Below, piece by piece: positions 9,065 to 17,146 of a stretch of DNA of 64,000 nucleotides (the first letter of the stretch is position 1; each line of letters begins with the position of its first letter). The stretch is from assembly GCF_963378085.1 (NCBI RefSeq), contig NZ_OY726395.1, positions 1,488,001 through 1,552,000 on the forward strand. Reading direction: 5' to 3'. The notes under the pieces are model-generated. The model had not been told where the DNA came from and ran no database searches. It saw only the letters and a program-made list of their open reading frames with translations. A program made the position numbers and the translations under genes. This DNA comes from Mycolicibacterium sp. MU0050. GTDB lineage: Bacteria > Actinomycetota > Actinomycetes > Mycobacteriales > Mycobacteriaceae.

Positions 9065-9067
9065 TAG
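7967..9067 (+). CDS. IS630 family transposase
   Basis: A 366-residue transposase. The N-terminal part is helix-turn-helix (GIANDEIGRRCGVDSDAVRRW, then RVGVGKDSVAKIW), followed by a DDE domain: Asp176 in FSFDEKTQ, Asp259 in VVLDNLSAH and Glu297 in SSWLNLIERWF. All three catalytic acids are present and no frameshift is seen, so it looks active. The stop codon lies at 9065-9067, using the duplicated TA and an adjacent host G; the element therefore depends on a purine beginning the flanking sequence to end translation at once. Confidence 0.95.
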   Translation: MVAAALTATVEQRVELERMAASTSLPHRAVIQARGLLWACDGIANDEIGRRCGVDSDAVRRWRSRFSEEGIAGVGKIAKGRGRKPSLPAGTVAEVLRLTREELPADGSTQWSTRTMAARVGVGKDSVAKIWADHNLQPWKVKTFKVSNDPHFEEKLVDVVGLYMNPPARAVVFSFDEKTQCQALDRTQPSLPMKPGRAGTMTHDYKRHGTIDLFAAMNVATGEVLTDLRKGHTGADVLRFFKQIDASVPRGLAVHVVLDNLSAHSTPEIKKWLAHKDRRRWHLHPTPTSSSWLNLIERWFKELTDKRLRRGVFTSVADLTEAITTWAAHWNANPTPFIWKATAEDIITKVRRGRETLNHLNSQTEH

Positions 9068-9121
9068 CGGGCCCACCTACACACCGCGAGCGGCCACCCT
9101 GGTACGGCTCCCACCACCTAC

Positions 9122-9179
9122 GCGAGCGCTCATCCTTGTACGGAAATCCTTGAGAATTTGTACAAGGATGAGCGCTCGT
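9122..9179. repeat. Dispersed palindromic repeat, copy 1 (terminator-like)
   Basis: CGAGCGCTCATCCTTGTAC (9123-9141) and its exact reverse complement (9160-9178) form a 19-bp stem with an 18-base loop. It sits between the IS element and the 3' end of the ferredoxin gene read from the other strand. Two further copies lie at 60057 and 60130, also between convergent genes. The preceding flank CACCACCT is shared with the 60057 copy, so these are related elements, probably serving as terminators. Confidence 0.7.
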
Positions 9180-9245
9180 CGTGTGGTTAGGCCGCCGCGC
9201 TGTGGTGAGCGCTCGCGCTGTGGTCGGGCTTCGCGGTGGTGAGGG

Positions 9246-9443
9246 TTATTCGCGGATGGTGATGGCCTGGCGGGGGCATTGGCGCACGGCCTCGCGGACC
9301 TGGGCCTCGTTGTCGGGGGTGACTTCGTCCTGCAGGACGTGCAGGTAGTCCTCGTCGTCGAGTTCGAAGACCTCGGGGATGATGCCCATGCAGACCCCGT
9401 TGGCTTCGCAGATCTCGAAGTCGACCTCGATCTTCTTGCTCAT
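9246..9443 (-). CDS. Small ferredoxin, partner of the adjacent P450
   Basis: A 65-residue ferredoxin starting MSKKIEVDFE. Cluster ligands are Cys12, Cys18 (CEANGVC) and Cys56 (QCPRQAI), the three-cysteine pattern of mycobacterial 3Fe-4S P450 ferredoxins, with Asn at the variable middle position. The ATG overlaps the stop of the P450 gene by one base (TGATG), so electrons from this protein very likely serve that P450. A longer upstream frame exists but homology starts at this ATG. Confidence 0.9.
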   Translation of the reverse strand: MSKKIEVDFEICEANGVCMGIIPEVFELDDEDYLHVLQDEVTPDNEAQVREAVRQCPRQAITIRE

Positions 9444-10645
9444 CAGCGCAGCACCTTCACCGGGACGTGGTGATACCCCGCGACGTTTTGCATCTTCACC
9501 TTGGACAGGCCGTCCCATTGGACCTCGTAGCGGGGCATGAAGTCGAGCAGTCGCTCTACGGCGATGGTGGTTTCCAGGCGGGCCAGCGCCGCGCCGAGGC
9601 AGCTGTGGATGCCGTAGCCGAAGCCGAGGTTCTGGGCTTCGGTGCGGTCGCGGTCGATGTCGAACAGGTGCGCATCGGTGAAGGCGCGGGGGTCACGGTT
9701 GGCGGCGGCTTTCATCAGGAAGACGGGTTTGCCGGCGGGGATGGTGACACCGTGCAGGTGGGCTTCTTTGAGGGTGAAGCGGACGTTGTAGTGCACGGGG
9801 CCGTCGAAGCGCAGCATCTCCTCGACGGCGGCGGGGACCTTGCTGCGGTCGTCGAGCAGTTTCTGCCATTGGTCGGGGTTCTTGGCGAAGGTGACGATCG
9901 CGTTGCCGACCAGCTTGGTGACGGTTTCCGCCCCGGCGCCACCGAGCAGCGAGGTGAAGCCGGCGATCTCGATGTCGTCGAGCTTGCGCAATTGGCCGTC
10001 CTCGGCGAGGATCTCCGCTTGCACCAGCCGGCTGATCATGTCGTCCTGCGGGTTGGCCCGCCGCTCCTGGGCCAATTGGTAGTAGTACGTGCCGGATTCG
10101 ATCGCGGCCTGCATGCCGGCCTCGGTGTAGCCGATGTTGCCGGGCTCGCGGGTCAACGAGGTGTCGATCCAGTGCCGCACCATCTGGCGGTAATCCTCGG
10201 GGACGCCGGCCATCCGGGTGATGACCTCGACCGGGAACGGTCCGGAGAAATCCTGGACCACGTCGAAGTTGTCGGGATCGACCTGACCGAGGTAGTGGTC
10301 GACGAGGTGCTCGACGGTCTCGCGCTGGGACTGGATGGCGCGCGGGGTGAACGCCTTGTTCACCAGGCTGCGCATCACCCGGTGTTCGGGCGGATCCATG
10401 AAGATGATCGACTTCTGCGGCCCCTCCTCCGACTGAACCATCGCCAGGTCGCAACCCCGCGTGGAGGAGAAGGTCTCGTGGTCCTTGAGCGCGGCCGCGA
10501 CGTCGGCGTGCCGGGTCAGCGCGTAGAAGTCGAATTCGTCGCTGTAGTAGACCGGCGCCTCGTCCTGCATGCGCAGGTAGATGTCGTACGGGTCGTTGAA
10601 GTATTCGTCGGAGAACGGGTCGAAGACGACCTGCGGCTTGGTCAT
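9443..10645 (-). CDS. Cytochrome P450
   Basis: A 400-residue soluble bacterial P450. The haem-binding loop is FGYGIHSCLGAALAR with the thiolate Cys at about residue 349; the I-helix carries GGAGAETV and the K-helix EEMLR (ExxR). It should hydroxylate a hydrophobic substrate using electrons from the coupled ferredoxin at 9246. I do not assign a CYP number. It is followed immediately by its ferredoxin and preceded by 97 non-coding bases holding a palindromic promoter element, so it probably has its own promoter apart from the 10743-16587 operon. Confidence 0.93.
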   Translation of the reverse strand: MTKPQVVFDPFSDEYFNDPYDIYLRMQDEAPVYYSDEFDFYALTRHADVAAALKDHETFSSTRGCDLAMVQSEEGPQKSIIFMDPPEHRVMRSLVNKAFTPRAIQSQRETVEHLVDHYLGQVDPDNFDVVQDFSGPFPVEVITRMAGVPEDYRQMVRHWIDTSLTREPGNIGYTEAGMQAAIESGTYYYQLAQERRANPQDDMISRLVQAEILAEDGQLRKLDDIEIAGFTSLLGGAGAETVTKLVGNAIVTFAKNPDQWQKLLDDRSKVPAAVEEMLRFDGPVHYNVRFTLKEAHLHGVTIPAGKPVFLMKAAANRDPRAFTDAHLFDIDRDRTEAQNLGFGYGIHSCLGAALARLETTIAVERLLDFMPRYEVQWDGLSKVKMQNVAGYHHVPVKVLR

Positions 10646-10692
10646 GTGCGGCCTCCGGGGCTGAGAGGTGCGAAGTTACGGATAAAGCGGTA

Positions 10693-10709
10693 ACTGTAAC
10701 GTTAACAGT
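10693..10709. promoter_or_regulatory. Palindromic element before the P450
   Basis: ACTGT (10693-10697) and ACAGT (10705-10709) flank AACGTTA, lying about 50 bases upstream of the P450 start in an AT-rich patch that stands out from the surroundings. GTAAC/GTTAC-type words repeat through it. It is a candidate operator or promoter core; the arms are short, so this is tentative. Confidence 0.35.
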
Positions 10710-10742
10710 AATCGCGACCGCGCGGGCCGTAAAGCGCCGTTC

Positions 10743-11552
10743 TCAATGCCCCAGTCCCGCGTCGACCAACGGGTCGAGACGTCCGAGATCGGCACCGAGT
10801 TCGGCCGTGGTGCGCCGGACGACGGCCACGTCCTTGCCGATGAATTCGCCGACCGCGGCGATGAATTTCGCGGCCGATCCGGCCCGGGCGATGTTGCCCA
10901 TCGCCCGGGATGCACCGCTGCCGTGCGGCAGCGCGTCGAGCGCGGCCGATTCGTCGATGCCGAGACGCTCGGCCAGCTTGGTGGCCTCGGCGACCAGACC
11001 GATCTGCGCGGCGAACAGCGCGTTGTTGATCAGCTTCATCTTCTGCCCGGAACCGACCGGGCCGACGTGCACCACCGGGTCGCCATAGCTCGCCAGCGCG
11101 GGTCGGGCCTTGGCCACGGCGTCCTCGGTGCCACCGAGGTAGAGCGTCAGCGTTCCAGCGGCGATGTCGTGCGGACCCCCGCTGACCGGGGCGTCGAGCA
11201 CGCCGACGTCGCGCGCGGCACCGGCCTCGGCCAGCGTCGCCGCGGTCTGCGGGCTGCCGGTGGTGTGCACCACCAACACCGAACCGGGGCGCATCGCGGC
11301 CAGTAATCCGTTGCCGGCCGGGGAGTCCGAGCACAGCTCGCGGACCTGCTCGTCGGTGAAGACGCACACGATCACCACGTCGGCGCCGGCGGCCACGTCG
11401 GGCGCCGCGCTCACCGTGGCGGCGCCCAACTCGGCCAGGGCGGTGCGCTTCTCGGCGGAGCGGCCCAGGGCGGTGACCTCGTGGCCGGCGGCCAGCAGCC
11501 GCTCGACCATCGGTGTGCCCATGCGGCCGGCTCCGACGAAGCCGACTCTCAC
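10743..11552 (-). CDS. 3-hydroxyisobutyrate dehydrogenase-like NAD(P) oxidoreductase
   Basis: A 269-residue beta-hydroxyacid dehydrogenase. It begins at a GTG (MRVGFVGAGRMGTPMVERLL, Rossmann GxGxMG) that overlaps the upstream stop by four bases. DAPVSGG is the substrate-binding signature and the Lys in GSGQKMKLINN is the expected catalytic residue. It should oxidise a short 3-hydroxy acid with NAD(P). It is the second of two tandem paralogues (next: 11549) and the last gene of the overlapping run from 16587. The open frame extends far upstream but only as a shadow. Confidence 0.88.
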   Translation of the reverse strand: MRVGFVGAGRMGTPMVERLLAAGHEVTALGRSAEKRTALAELGAATVSAAPDVAAGADVVIVCVFTDEQVRELCSDSPAGNGLLAAMRPGSVLVVHTTGSPQTAATLAEAGAARDVGVLDAPVSGGPHDIAAGTLTLYLGGTEDAVAKARPALASYGDPVVHVGPVGSGQKMKLINNALFAAQIGLVAEATKLAERLGIDESAALDALPHGSGASRAMGNIARAGSAAKFIAAVGEFIGKDVAVVRRTTAELGADLGRLDPLVDAGLGH

Positions 11553-12367
11553 CGGGGATTGTCCATCAGCTCGAGGGCGGTGTCGGCCACCGTGAACACG
11601 GTGCCCTCCTTGGCGTCGGCGCGGGCGGCCAGGTCGGCGGCCAGCCGAACGTCCTTCTGCAGCAACGCGCCGGCGATCGGAGCCAGCCGTTCCAGCGTGC
11701 CCCCGAAGGCGGCGATGCTGCCGAGCGCCTTGCTGGTGCCCGAGCCGCGGGTGAGCACCTCGCACATCTTGGTCCGCTCCACCCCGAGTTCCTCGCCGAG
11801 TTCCAGCAGGCTCATCGCGCTGCCGAGATTGGCGCTGAACAACAGGTTGTTCAGGATCTTGCTGACCTGGCCGGCGCCGACGGGGCCGAGATGCACGATC
11901 GGGTCGGCGTAGGTCTCGAACACCGGCCGACACTTCTCCAGGTCTTCCTCCGCACCGCCGACCATCACCAGCAGCTGCTTGGCCTCGACGGCGGGGCCCC
12001 CGCCGCTGACCGGCGCGTCCAGCACCGAAACCTGCTTCTGTGCAGCCGTTTCCGCGAGTTCGCGGCAGGTGTTGGGGTGCACGGTGCTGTGGATGACGAT
12101 GATGCTGCCGGGCCTCATGTTCGCCACCAGGCCCTGCTCGCCCTCGCACAGCTGTCGCACGTCGTCGTCGCCGATCACGCACAGGCAGACGATGTCGCAG
12201 TCCGCGGCCAACTCCGCCGGTGTGCCGGCGACCTTGGCCGCGGTGTCTGAGTAGGGTTCCAGCGAGGCCGCGCGCCGCGCCCACAGCGTGGTCGGGATAC
12301 CCGCGTCGACGATGGCGCGCGCCATCGGGCCGCCCTGGCTCCCCAATCCAATGAATCCGACTCGCAT
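11549..12367 (-). CDS. 3-hydroxyisobutyrate dehydrogenase-like NAD(P) oxidoreductase
   Basis: A 272-residue paralogue of the gene at 10743, starting at an ATG (MRVGFIGLGSQGGPMARAI) that overlaps the preceding hydrolase stop by one base. The dinucleotide site is GLGSQG, the substrate loop DAPVSGGG, and the catalytic Lys lies in GAGQVSKILNN. Two tandem members may act on different hydroxyacid isomers or form a heteromer; that is inference. Both belong to the operon with the thiolase fusion and NuoF-like protein. Confidence 0.88.
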   Translation of the reverse strand: MRVGFIGLGSQGGPMARAIVDAGIPTTLWARRAASLEPYSDTAAKVAGTPAELAADCDIVCLCVIGDDDVRQLCEGEQGLVANMRPGSIIVIHSTVHPNTCRELAETAAQKQVSVLDAPVSGGGPAVEAKQLLVMVGGAEEDLEKCRPVFETYADPIVHLGPVGAGQVSKILNNLLFSANLGSAMSLLELGEELGVERTKMCEVLTRGSGTSKALGSIAAFGGTLERLAPIAGALLQKDVRLAADLAARADAKEGTVFTVADTALELMDNPR

Positions 12368-13287
12368 CAATTGGCCTCCATCGTGACATCGGTTGTGGCC
12401 CGGGTCTCCGAGGTTCGGCGGACCCGGCATTCCTCCGCGAACGCCAACGCGCTCAGGTGGTACGCGGCGGCGGTGTGGCCCAGGCTCAGGTTGTGGCCGC
12501 CGTTGAGCTGGCGTGTCGTACGGACGTCCGGCGCGGCGGTGAACAGGGCGGCGACCTCGCCCAGCGCGGCATCGTCGGCTGCCCACACCCGCTCGAACTC
12601 GGCCATCGTGTAGCGCACCGGAACGCGCACCCGCGCAGCCAGTTCGGTGACCGTCGCGGCCCAGTTGGCCACCAGGCCGCCCTCGTAACCCGGCGAGATC
12701 GGGCCGGCCTTGATCCGTACCGCACCGGCGATGCCGTCGGGGTACAGCTCGGCGGGCTCCCACAGCAGTTCCCGGAGGCCAGTCGGAACGTTGGTGATTG
12801 ACGCCGACGACAGCACCGCGGCCGCGGCCTCCTGCTGGTTCAGCCCGGTGCCGGAGATCTCGACGCCCAGCAGCTGCCGGCCGCGGTCCGGGTGGGCGGC
12901 CAGCTGCAGCGCCAGCTCGGTGCCGTTGGAATGAGCCAGCACGAACAACCCGGCGCCGCGGTCGCGGTCCCCGAGGATGGCATCGATGGCGCCGTAGGTC
13001 ATCTCGGTCCGGCGGGCCGGGTCGGTGAACTCCTCGGCGTACAGGGCGGAGCTGCCGAAGCCGGGCCGGTCCAGGGCGAGCACCGTGTAGCCCAGCCGGG
13101 CCCCGAGCCGTAGCAGCGAAAGCCGGGGATGGCCGGGGCAATCGAAGTAAGCGCCGGTGGTGGCGCCGCCGTGGATCGCCACCACGACGGCTGTCGGGGC
13201 GGCGTCGGCGGGGCAGGCCAACAGGCCCGACATCGGCACCCCGTCGACCAGGACCACCCGCGGGGTGGGCACCGGGCCTTCGCTCAC
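12367..13287 (-). CDS. Alpha/beta hydrolase
   Basis: A 306-residue alpha/beta hydrolase starting at GTG (MSEGPVPTPRVVLVDG), overlapping the thiolase-fusion stop by four bases. VVAIHGGATTG gives the oxyanion region, LAHSNGTELALQ the nucleophile elbow (Ser, with Ala instead of the first Gly of GxSxG) and LNGGHNLSLGH the His region. Likely a thioesterase or esterase in the same pathway; the substrate is unknown. Confidence 0.82.
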   Translation of the reverse strand: MSEGPVPTPRVVLVDGVPMSGLLACPADAAPTAVVVAIHGGATTGAYFDCPGHPRLSLLRLGARLGYTVLALDRPGFGSSALYAEEFTDPARRTEMTYGAIDAILGDRDRGAGLFVLAHSNGTELALQLAAHPDRGRQLLGVEISGTGLNQQEAAAAVLSSASITNVPTGLRELLWEPAELYPDGIAGAVRIKAGPISPGYEGGLVANWAATVTELAARVRVPVRYTMAEFERVWAADDAALGEVAALFTAAPDVRTTRQLNGGHNLSLGHTAAAYHLSALAFAEECRVRRTSETRATTDVTMEAN

Positions 13288-14960
13288 GTGTCCGCCCGCA
13301 ACAGCAGGACGCCGCTCGGGGTCAGGCCGCCGCTGCTGACCACCGCCACCCGCGCGTCGGCGACCTGCCGGTCGCCGGCCTCGTTGCGCAGCTGGGTGAC
13401 CGCCTCGTGGATCAGGCCCATCCCGTGGGTGCGCCCGTGGGAGAGCTGACCACCGTGGGTGTTGAGCGGGATCACGCCGTCGCGCGCGATGTTCTTGCCG
13501 CCGTCGAGGAAGTCCTTGGCCTCGCCGATCCCACAGAAGCCCAGTGCCTCCAACCAGGACAGGCAGTTGAAACTGAAACCGTCGTACAGCTCGGCGACGT
13601 CGACGTCGCTGGGCCGCAACGAGGTTCGCGTCCACAGGTGGGCCGCCTGGCCCAGTACCTGCGGTTCGTGGGTCAACGTGGTCTGGTCCCAGTCGGTGCG
13701 CTCGATGATCTGCGTCCCGACCGCCTCGATGCGCACCGGCGGTTTGGCCAGATCGTCGGCCGTGTCGACCGCCGAGACGATCACCGCCACCGCGCCGTCG
13801 CACGGGACGTCGCAGTCGTAGAGCCCGAACGGCGTGGTGATCATCCGCGCCGACAGGTAGTCCTCCATGGTCATCGGATCGCGGTAGATGGCCGTGGGAT
13901 TCAGGGCGGCGTTGGCGCGCTGGTTCAGCGCGATCCAGCCCAAGGTCTCCCGCGTGGTGCCGTACCGATGAAAGTGGCGCTGCGCGTTGAGCGCCAGCGT
14001 GTGGGCGGCCGAGGTGGCGCCGAACGGCGCCTGCCAGTTGGTGGTGCGCATGCCGCCGGGCGGGGCGGCCTTGCCCTCCTTCATCAGCTGGCTGAAGGTC
14101 GCCTCCCACAACGTGCGGAAGCACAGCACATGGCGGGCCATCCCGGTGGCCACGGCCATCACCGCGGCGATCACCGAACCACCCGGGCCAAAGGTGTCCA
14201 TGCCGCCGTTGATCCACGTCGGCTTGATGCCCAGCGCGCCCTCGAGCGCACCGACCCCGCCCTCACCCATCCCCGCGATGTCGAGGCCGGGGTAGGTCGA
14301 CAGCCCGTCGATGTCGTCCAGCGTCAGCCCGGCATCGGCGACCGCGGCCTCGCAGGCCTCGATGGTCAGCGACAGCGGCGGCACCATCAGTCGGCGGCCC
14401 AACCGGGAGGCGCCGATACCGGTGATGACGGCTTTGTCCTCGAACTTCTCCTGTCGCACCATGGGACGGACGTGCTTCGAGAAATCTTCGGGGGCAATCT
14501 CGTCGGCCGGCAGCTCACCCAGCTGCTTCGGGGCGACGGGTCGGAACAGCGGCAGGTAGACGTCGTCGGCCTTCTCGAACTCCACCTCGACCAGCTGACC
14601 CAATTCCAGGTCCACACCGCCGGACTCGTCGATGTCGACGAGGATGTTGGTGGTCAACCGGACCCGCGGATCTTCCTCGAGGGCGACCTGCGCCACCACG
14701 TACGGCGCCGGCAGGCCCGGCAGGCTGAAGCGGTGGTTGACGGTGAAACCGGCCAGCACGCCGCGGCCCGACACCTCACGCACACCCATGTTGTGGCTGC
14801 GGCAGTACCGGCAGATCGGTTGCGGCGGGTGGATCAGCGACTTGCAGTCGCCGCACTCGCAGATCCGGAGTACGCCGTCGGCGCCTGCGGTCCAGAAGAA
14901 TTCGACCTCCGGACGAAGCTCCGGGAGCGGGAGTCGGGTGGGCGTATCGGCTGAACTCAT
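13284..14960 (-). CDS. DUF35-thiolase fusion (lipid-transfer/SCP-x type)
   Basis: A 558-residue two-domain protein. Residues 1 to about 150 are a DUF35 OB-fold with an N-terminal zinc ribbon (Cys36/Cys39 in CGDC and Cys50/Cys53 in CRYC). From about residue 155 (EDKAVITGIGASRLGRR) follows a thiolase-like domain of the nonspecific lipid-transfer type, with AELYDGFSFNC and THGGQLSHGRTHGMG near the end. In cholesterol side-chain degradation a DUF35 domain (ChsH2) and the aldolase Ltp2 are separate polypeptides that form a complex; here comparable parts are fused in one chain. A retro-aldol or thiolytic role on an acyl-CoA is inferred. The ATG overlaps the ferredoxin stop. Confidence 0.85.
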   Translation of the reverse strand: MSSADTPTRLPLPELRPEVEFFWTAGADGVLRICECGDCKSLIHPPQPICRYCRSHNMGVREVSGRGVLAGFTVNHRFSLPGLPAPYVVAQVALEEDPRVRLTTNILVDIDESGGVDLELGQLVEVEFEKADDVYLPLFRPVAPKQLGELPADEIAPEDFSKHVRPMVRQEKFEDKAVITGIGASRLGRRLMVPPLSLTIEACEAAVADAGLTLDDIDGLSTYPGLDIAGMGEGGVGALEGALGIKPTWINGGMDTFGPGGSVIAAVMAVATGMARHVLCFRTLWEATFSQLMKEGKAAPPGGMRTTNWQAPFGATSAAHTLALNAQRHFHRYGTTRETLGWIALNQRANAALNPTAIYRDPMTMEDYLSARMITTPFGLYDCDVPCDGAVAVIVSAVDTADDLAKPPVRIEAVGTQIIERTDWDQTTLTHEPQVLGQAAHLWTRTSLRPSDVDVAELYDGFSFNCLSWLEALGFCGIGEAKDFLDGGKNIARDGVIPLNTHGGQLSHGRTHGMGLIHEAVTQLRNEAGDRQVADARVAVVSSGGLTPSGVLLLRADT

Positions 14961-15271
14961 CGGGTGAATCCCCATTCGGCTTCGTTGTCGTCGACCTTGA
15001 GATGGGCGCCGGGATCTTCGTCGGTGGCCGGCCGGGGCCCCGGCGGGGCCTCGTTGGGCCCGTGGGCGTTGATCTCCATGATCGCGTGCACCGGGCAGTC
15101 CAACAGGGCTCGCATGACGGCGTCGCGGTCCTGCTCGGGAATGTTGCCGTCGCCGACGAGCACCGCGTAACCCCAGTCGTCGAGGGAGAAGTACTCCGGC
15201 GCGTGCTTGGCGCAGATCCCGAAGCCGTCGCACAACGTGCGATCCAACTTGATTTGCATCTTGTCGGACAT
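14957..15271 (-). CDS. Ferredoxin with C-terminal extension
   Basis: A 104-residue ferredoxin. Cys14, Cys20 (CDGFGIC) and Cys59 (DCPVHAI) are the cluster ligands; the middle position is Phe. After about residue 65 it carries a 40-residue acidic, Pro-rich tail absent from the other ferredoxins here. It overlaps the NuoF-like gene by one base (TGATG), so the NuoF-like protein may be its reductase. There is no P450 directly adjacent in this operon; the nearest begins at 10645. Confidence 0.87.
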   Translation of the reverse strand: MSDKMQIKLDRTLCDGFGICAKHAPEYFSLDDWGYAVLVGDGNIPEQDRDAVMRALLDCPVHAIMEINAHGPNEAPPGPRPATDEDPGAHLKVDDNEAEWGFTR

Positions 15272-16587
15272 CACGGGGCCTCCACTGCTTCTACCTCGAA
15301 GGGGCGCGCTGCGGCGAAAACATCTGCGCCACAGACGGTACAGCCGCCGGCGAGGTGGCGAGCGACCTCGGCGGGAAACTTGTCGAGCAGGCTCGCGGCG
15401 ATGTTGGTGGCGGCGTCCAGGGTGCCGCAGGCGCCTCGACCGCGCAGCACCACCGACCACCGCTTCAACCGGGCGACATCCTCGTCGGTGGCCACGCCGT
15501 CGCGCAGGGCTCCGGCGGCCGCGGCCATCGCCGCGGTCCCGTTGAAGCACGATCCGCACTGCCCGGCGTTCTCGCGATCGAAGTACGCCAGCACCGCGGC
15601 GGCGACGGCCACCGGGCATTCGTCGGTGAGGACCGAGACGGCGCCGCAACCGAGTCCGCTGCCCAAGCCGCGCAGTGTCTCGTGGTCCAAGGCGGTGTCG
15701 GTGACGTCGGCGCCGAGCAGTCCGGCGAAGTAGCCGCCCATCAGCGCGCCCCGGACCGACTCGGGTGCGAGTCCGTGCAGGGCAAGGACTTCCGAAAGCC
15801 GTACGCCGTGCGGCAGTTCATAGAGGCCCGCGGGCCGACCGGCGCCGGTGATGGTGGCCAGGAAGGTGCCCGGGGAAGCATCGGTGCCCGCCTCCCGGTA
15901 CGCGGCCGCGCCGTGGCGCTGCACGTAGGGGAGATTGGCCAACGTCTCGACGTTGCTGACGATCGTCGGTAGGCCGCCGACGCCTTCTTCGAAGGGCCGC
16001 GGCGGTTTGTCGGTGGGCTTGGCCGGTCCGCCGTTGATCGCCTGGACCGCGGCGGTTTCCTCGCCGGCGACATAACCCGCGGGGACCACCCGCAGGCTGA
16101 GCGTCAGGCCGCCCAGCGGGTCGCTGCCGTCGGCCCGGATCTCGTCGAGTGCGGCGTCGACCGCGCGGGCCGAGGCGGGATCGGACACATAGACGTGGGC
16201 GTGTTTGGCGCCGACGACATGGGCGGCCAGTCGCGCGCCGTCGAGCACCAGGTGCGGTCGGTTGCGCAGCAGCCAGCGGTCTTTCACCGATGCCGGTTCG
16301 CCTTCTTCTCCGTTCGCCACCAGCACTGTGTCGCGCCCCGTGTTGGCCGCGGACCGCACGGTCTGCAGCTTGACCGCCAAGGGGAACGCCGCCCCGCCGC
16401 GCCCCCGGACGCCCGCGGCGCGGACCTCGTCGAGCAGCGCGGTGGGATCGGCGAGCGAGGCATAGCCGCCGCCGGCCACGTACTCGGCCAGGGTCTCCAC
16501 GCCGTCGGACTGTCGCAGCAGTCGGGCGGTGATGCCGGGCCAGACGCCGACCGTGAAGCCGGCGGGTGCTGCCTTGGTGTTGTTCAT
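15271..16587 (-). CDS. NuoF-like NADH:ferredoxin oxidoreductase subunit
   Basis: A 438-residue homologue of the 51-kDa (NuoF) subunit of complex I. GRGGAAFPLAVK is the FMN site, NGEEGEPASVKDR the NADH site, and CGSCFNG plus GACG near the C terminus the 4Fe-4S ligands. No other nuo genes are nearby, so it is not complex I. Coupled to a ferredoxin, it plausibly oxidises NADH and reduces that ferredoxin. First gene of the minus-strand operon; divergent from the small gene at 16650, with 62 bases between them. Confidence 0.85.
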   Translation of the reverse strand: MNNTKAAPAGFTVGVWPGITARLLRQSDGVETLAEYVAGGGYASLADPTALLDEVRAAGVRGRGGAAFPLAVKLQTVRSAANTGRDTVLVANGEEGEPASVKDRWLLRNRPHLVLDGARLAAHVVGAKHAHVYVSDPASARAVDAALDEIRADGSDPLGGLTLSLRVVPAGYVAGEETAAVQAINGGPAKPTDKPPRPFEEGVGGLPTIVSNVETLANLPYVQRHGAAAYREAGTDASPGTFLATITGAGRPAGLYELPHGVRLSEVLALHGLAPESVRGALMGGYFAGLLGADVTDTALDHETLRGLGSGLGCGAVSVLTDECPVAVAAAVLAYFDRENAGQCGSCFNGTAAMAAAAGALRDGVATDEDVARLKRWSVVLRGRGACGTLDAATNIAASLLDKFPAEVARHLAGGCTVCGADVFAAARPFEVEAVEAP

Positions 16588-16649
16588 GACTGACTCCTGC
16601 GGACCGGGGGGTGGGCTGTCGACGCCCGAAGCTGGCTAGTCTCGTGGGC

Positions 16650-17132
16650 ATGCGAACCGCAGTGGTGCGAGTACGGGTGGACCCCGACGGGGAACTGACC
16701 GCGGCTCAATTGGATACCGGGATGGCGGCGCTGGCCGAGCTCGCGACCGCGGCCGGCGCGACGCTGATCGAGAACAACCTCGCTGCACTGCCGCCCAGCC
16801 GCCGCGAGGTGGAACTGCTGATGACCGGGGCGGCGGCCGAACAGCTGCAGGAGACGGCGATGTCGTTGTGCCGAAAGACCTTTGGCGAGCTCGGTGGTAA
16901 TCCGGTGCCCGGCGTCCTGACCTACGTCAGCCACGGCACCGACGACGACGCCCACGGCGTGCTGGCCGGCTTCGGCCTGACGGGGGAGATCGAGCGGACC
17001 CCGACCGGGGAGGGCTGGGACATCGTCGACGTGACCCTGCGCAAGACCGACCTGGAGCGGGTGCCGGAGAGCAGGATTCACACCGCGCTGGAGGCGTCGC
17101 TGAACTGTGAGGTTCGGATCCACACGGTCTGA
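16650..17132 (+). CDS. Conserved small protein of unknown function
   Basis: A 160-residue protein from ATG 16650 (MRTAVVRVRVDPDGEL). The pattern of two short alpha/beta halves (LTAAQLDTGMAALAELATAAGATLIENNLA, and a second strand-rich part ending NCEVRIHTV) looks like a small soluble fold, but I do not recognise a family. No signal peptide is visible. It is divergently transcribed from the NuoF operon and convergent with the hydrolase at 17147, with 14 bases between their stops. Confidence 0.7.
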   Translation: MRTAVVRVRVDPDGELTAAQLDTGMAALAELATAAGATLIENNLAALPPSRREVELLMTGAAAEQLQETAMSLCRKTFGELGGNPVPGVLTYVSHGTDDDAHGVLAGFGLTGEIERTPTGEGWDIVDVTLRKTDLERVPESRIHTALEASLNCEVRIHTV

Positions 17133-17146
17133 CGGCACCGCGGCGC

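Noticed and set aside
13407..14954. 515-residue open frame on the plus strand
   Set aside because: It mirrors the DUF35-thiolase gene and has no recognisable motifs.
15271..16587. Remnant of a complex I (nuo) operon
   Set aside because: Only the NuoF-like gene is present and it is coupled to a P450-type ferredoxin with intact cofactor motifs, so it looks like a specialised reductase, not a remnant.
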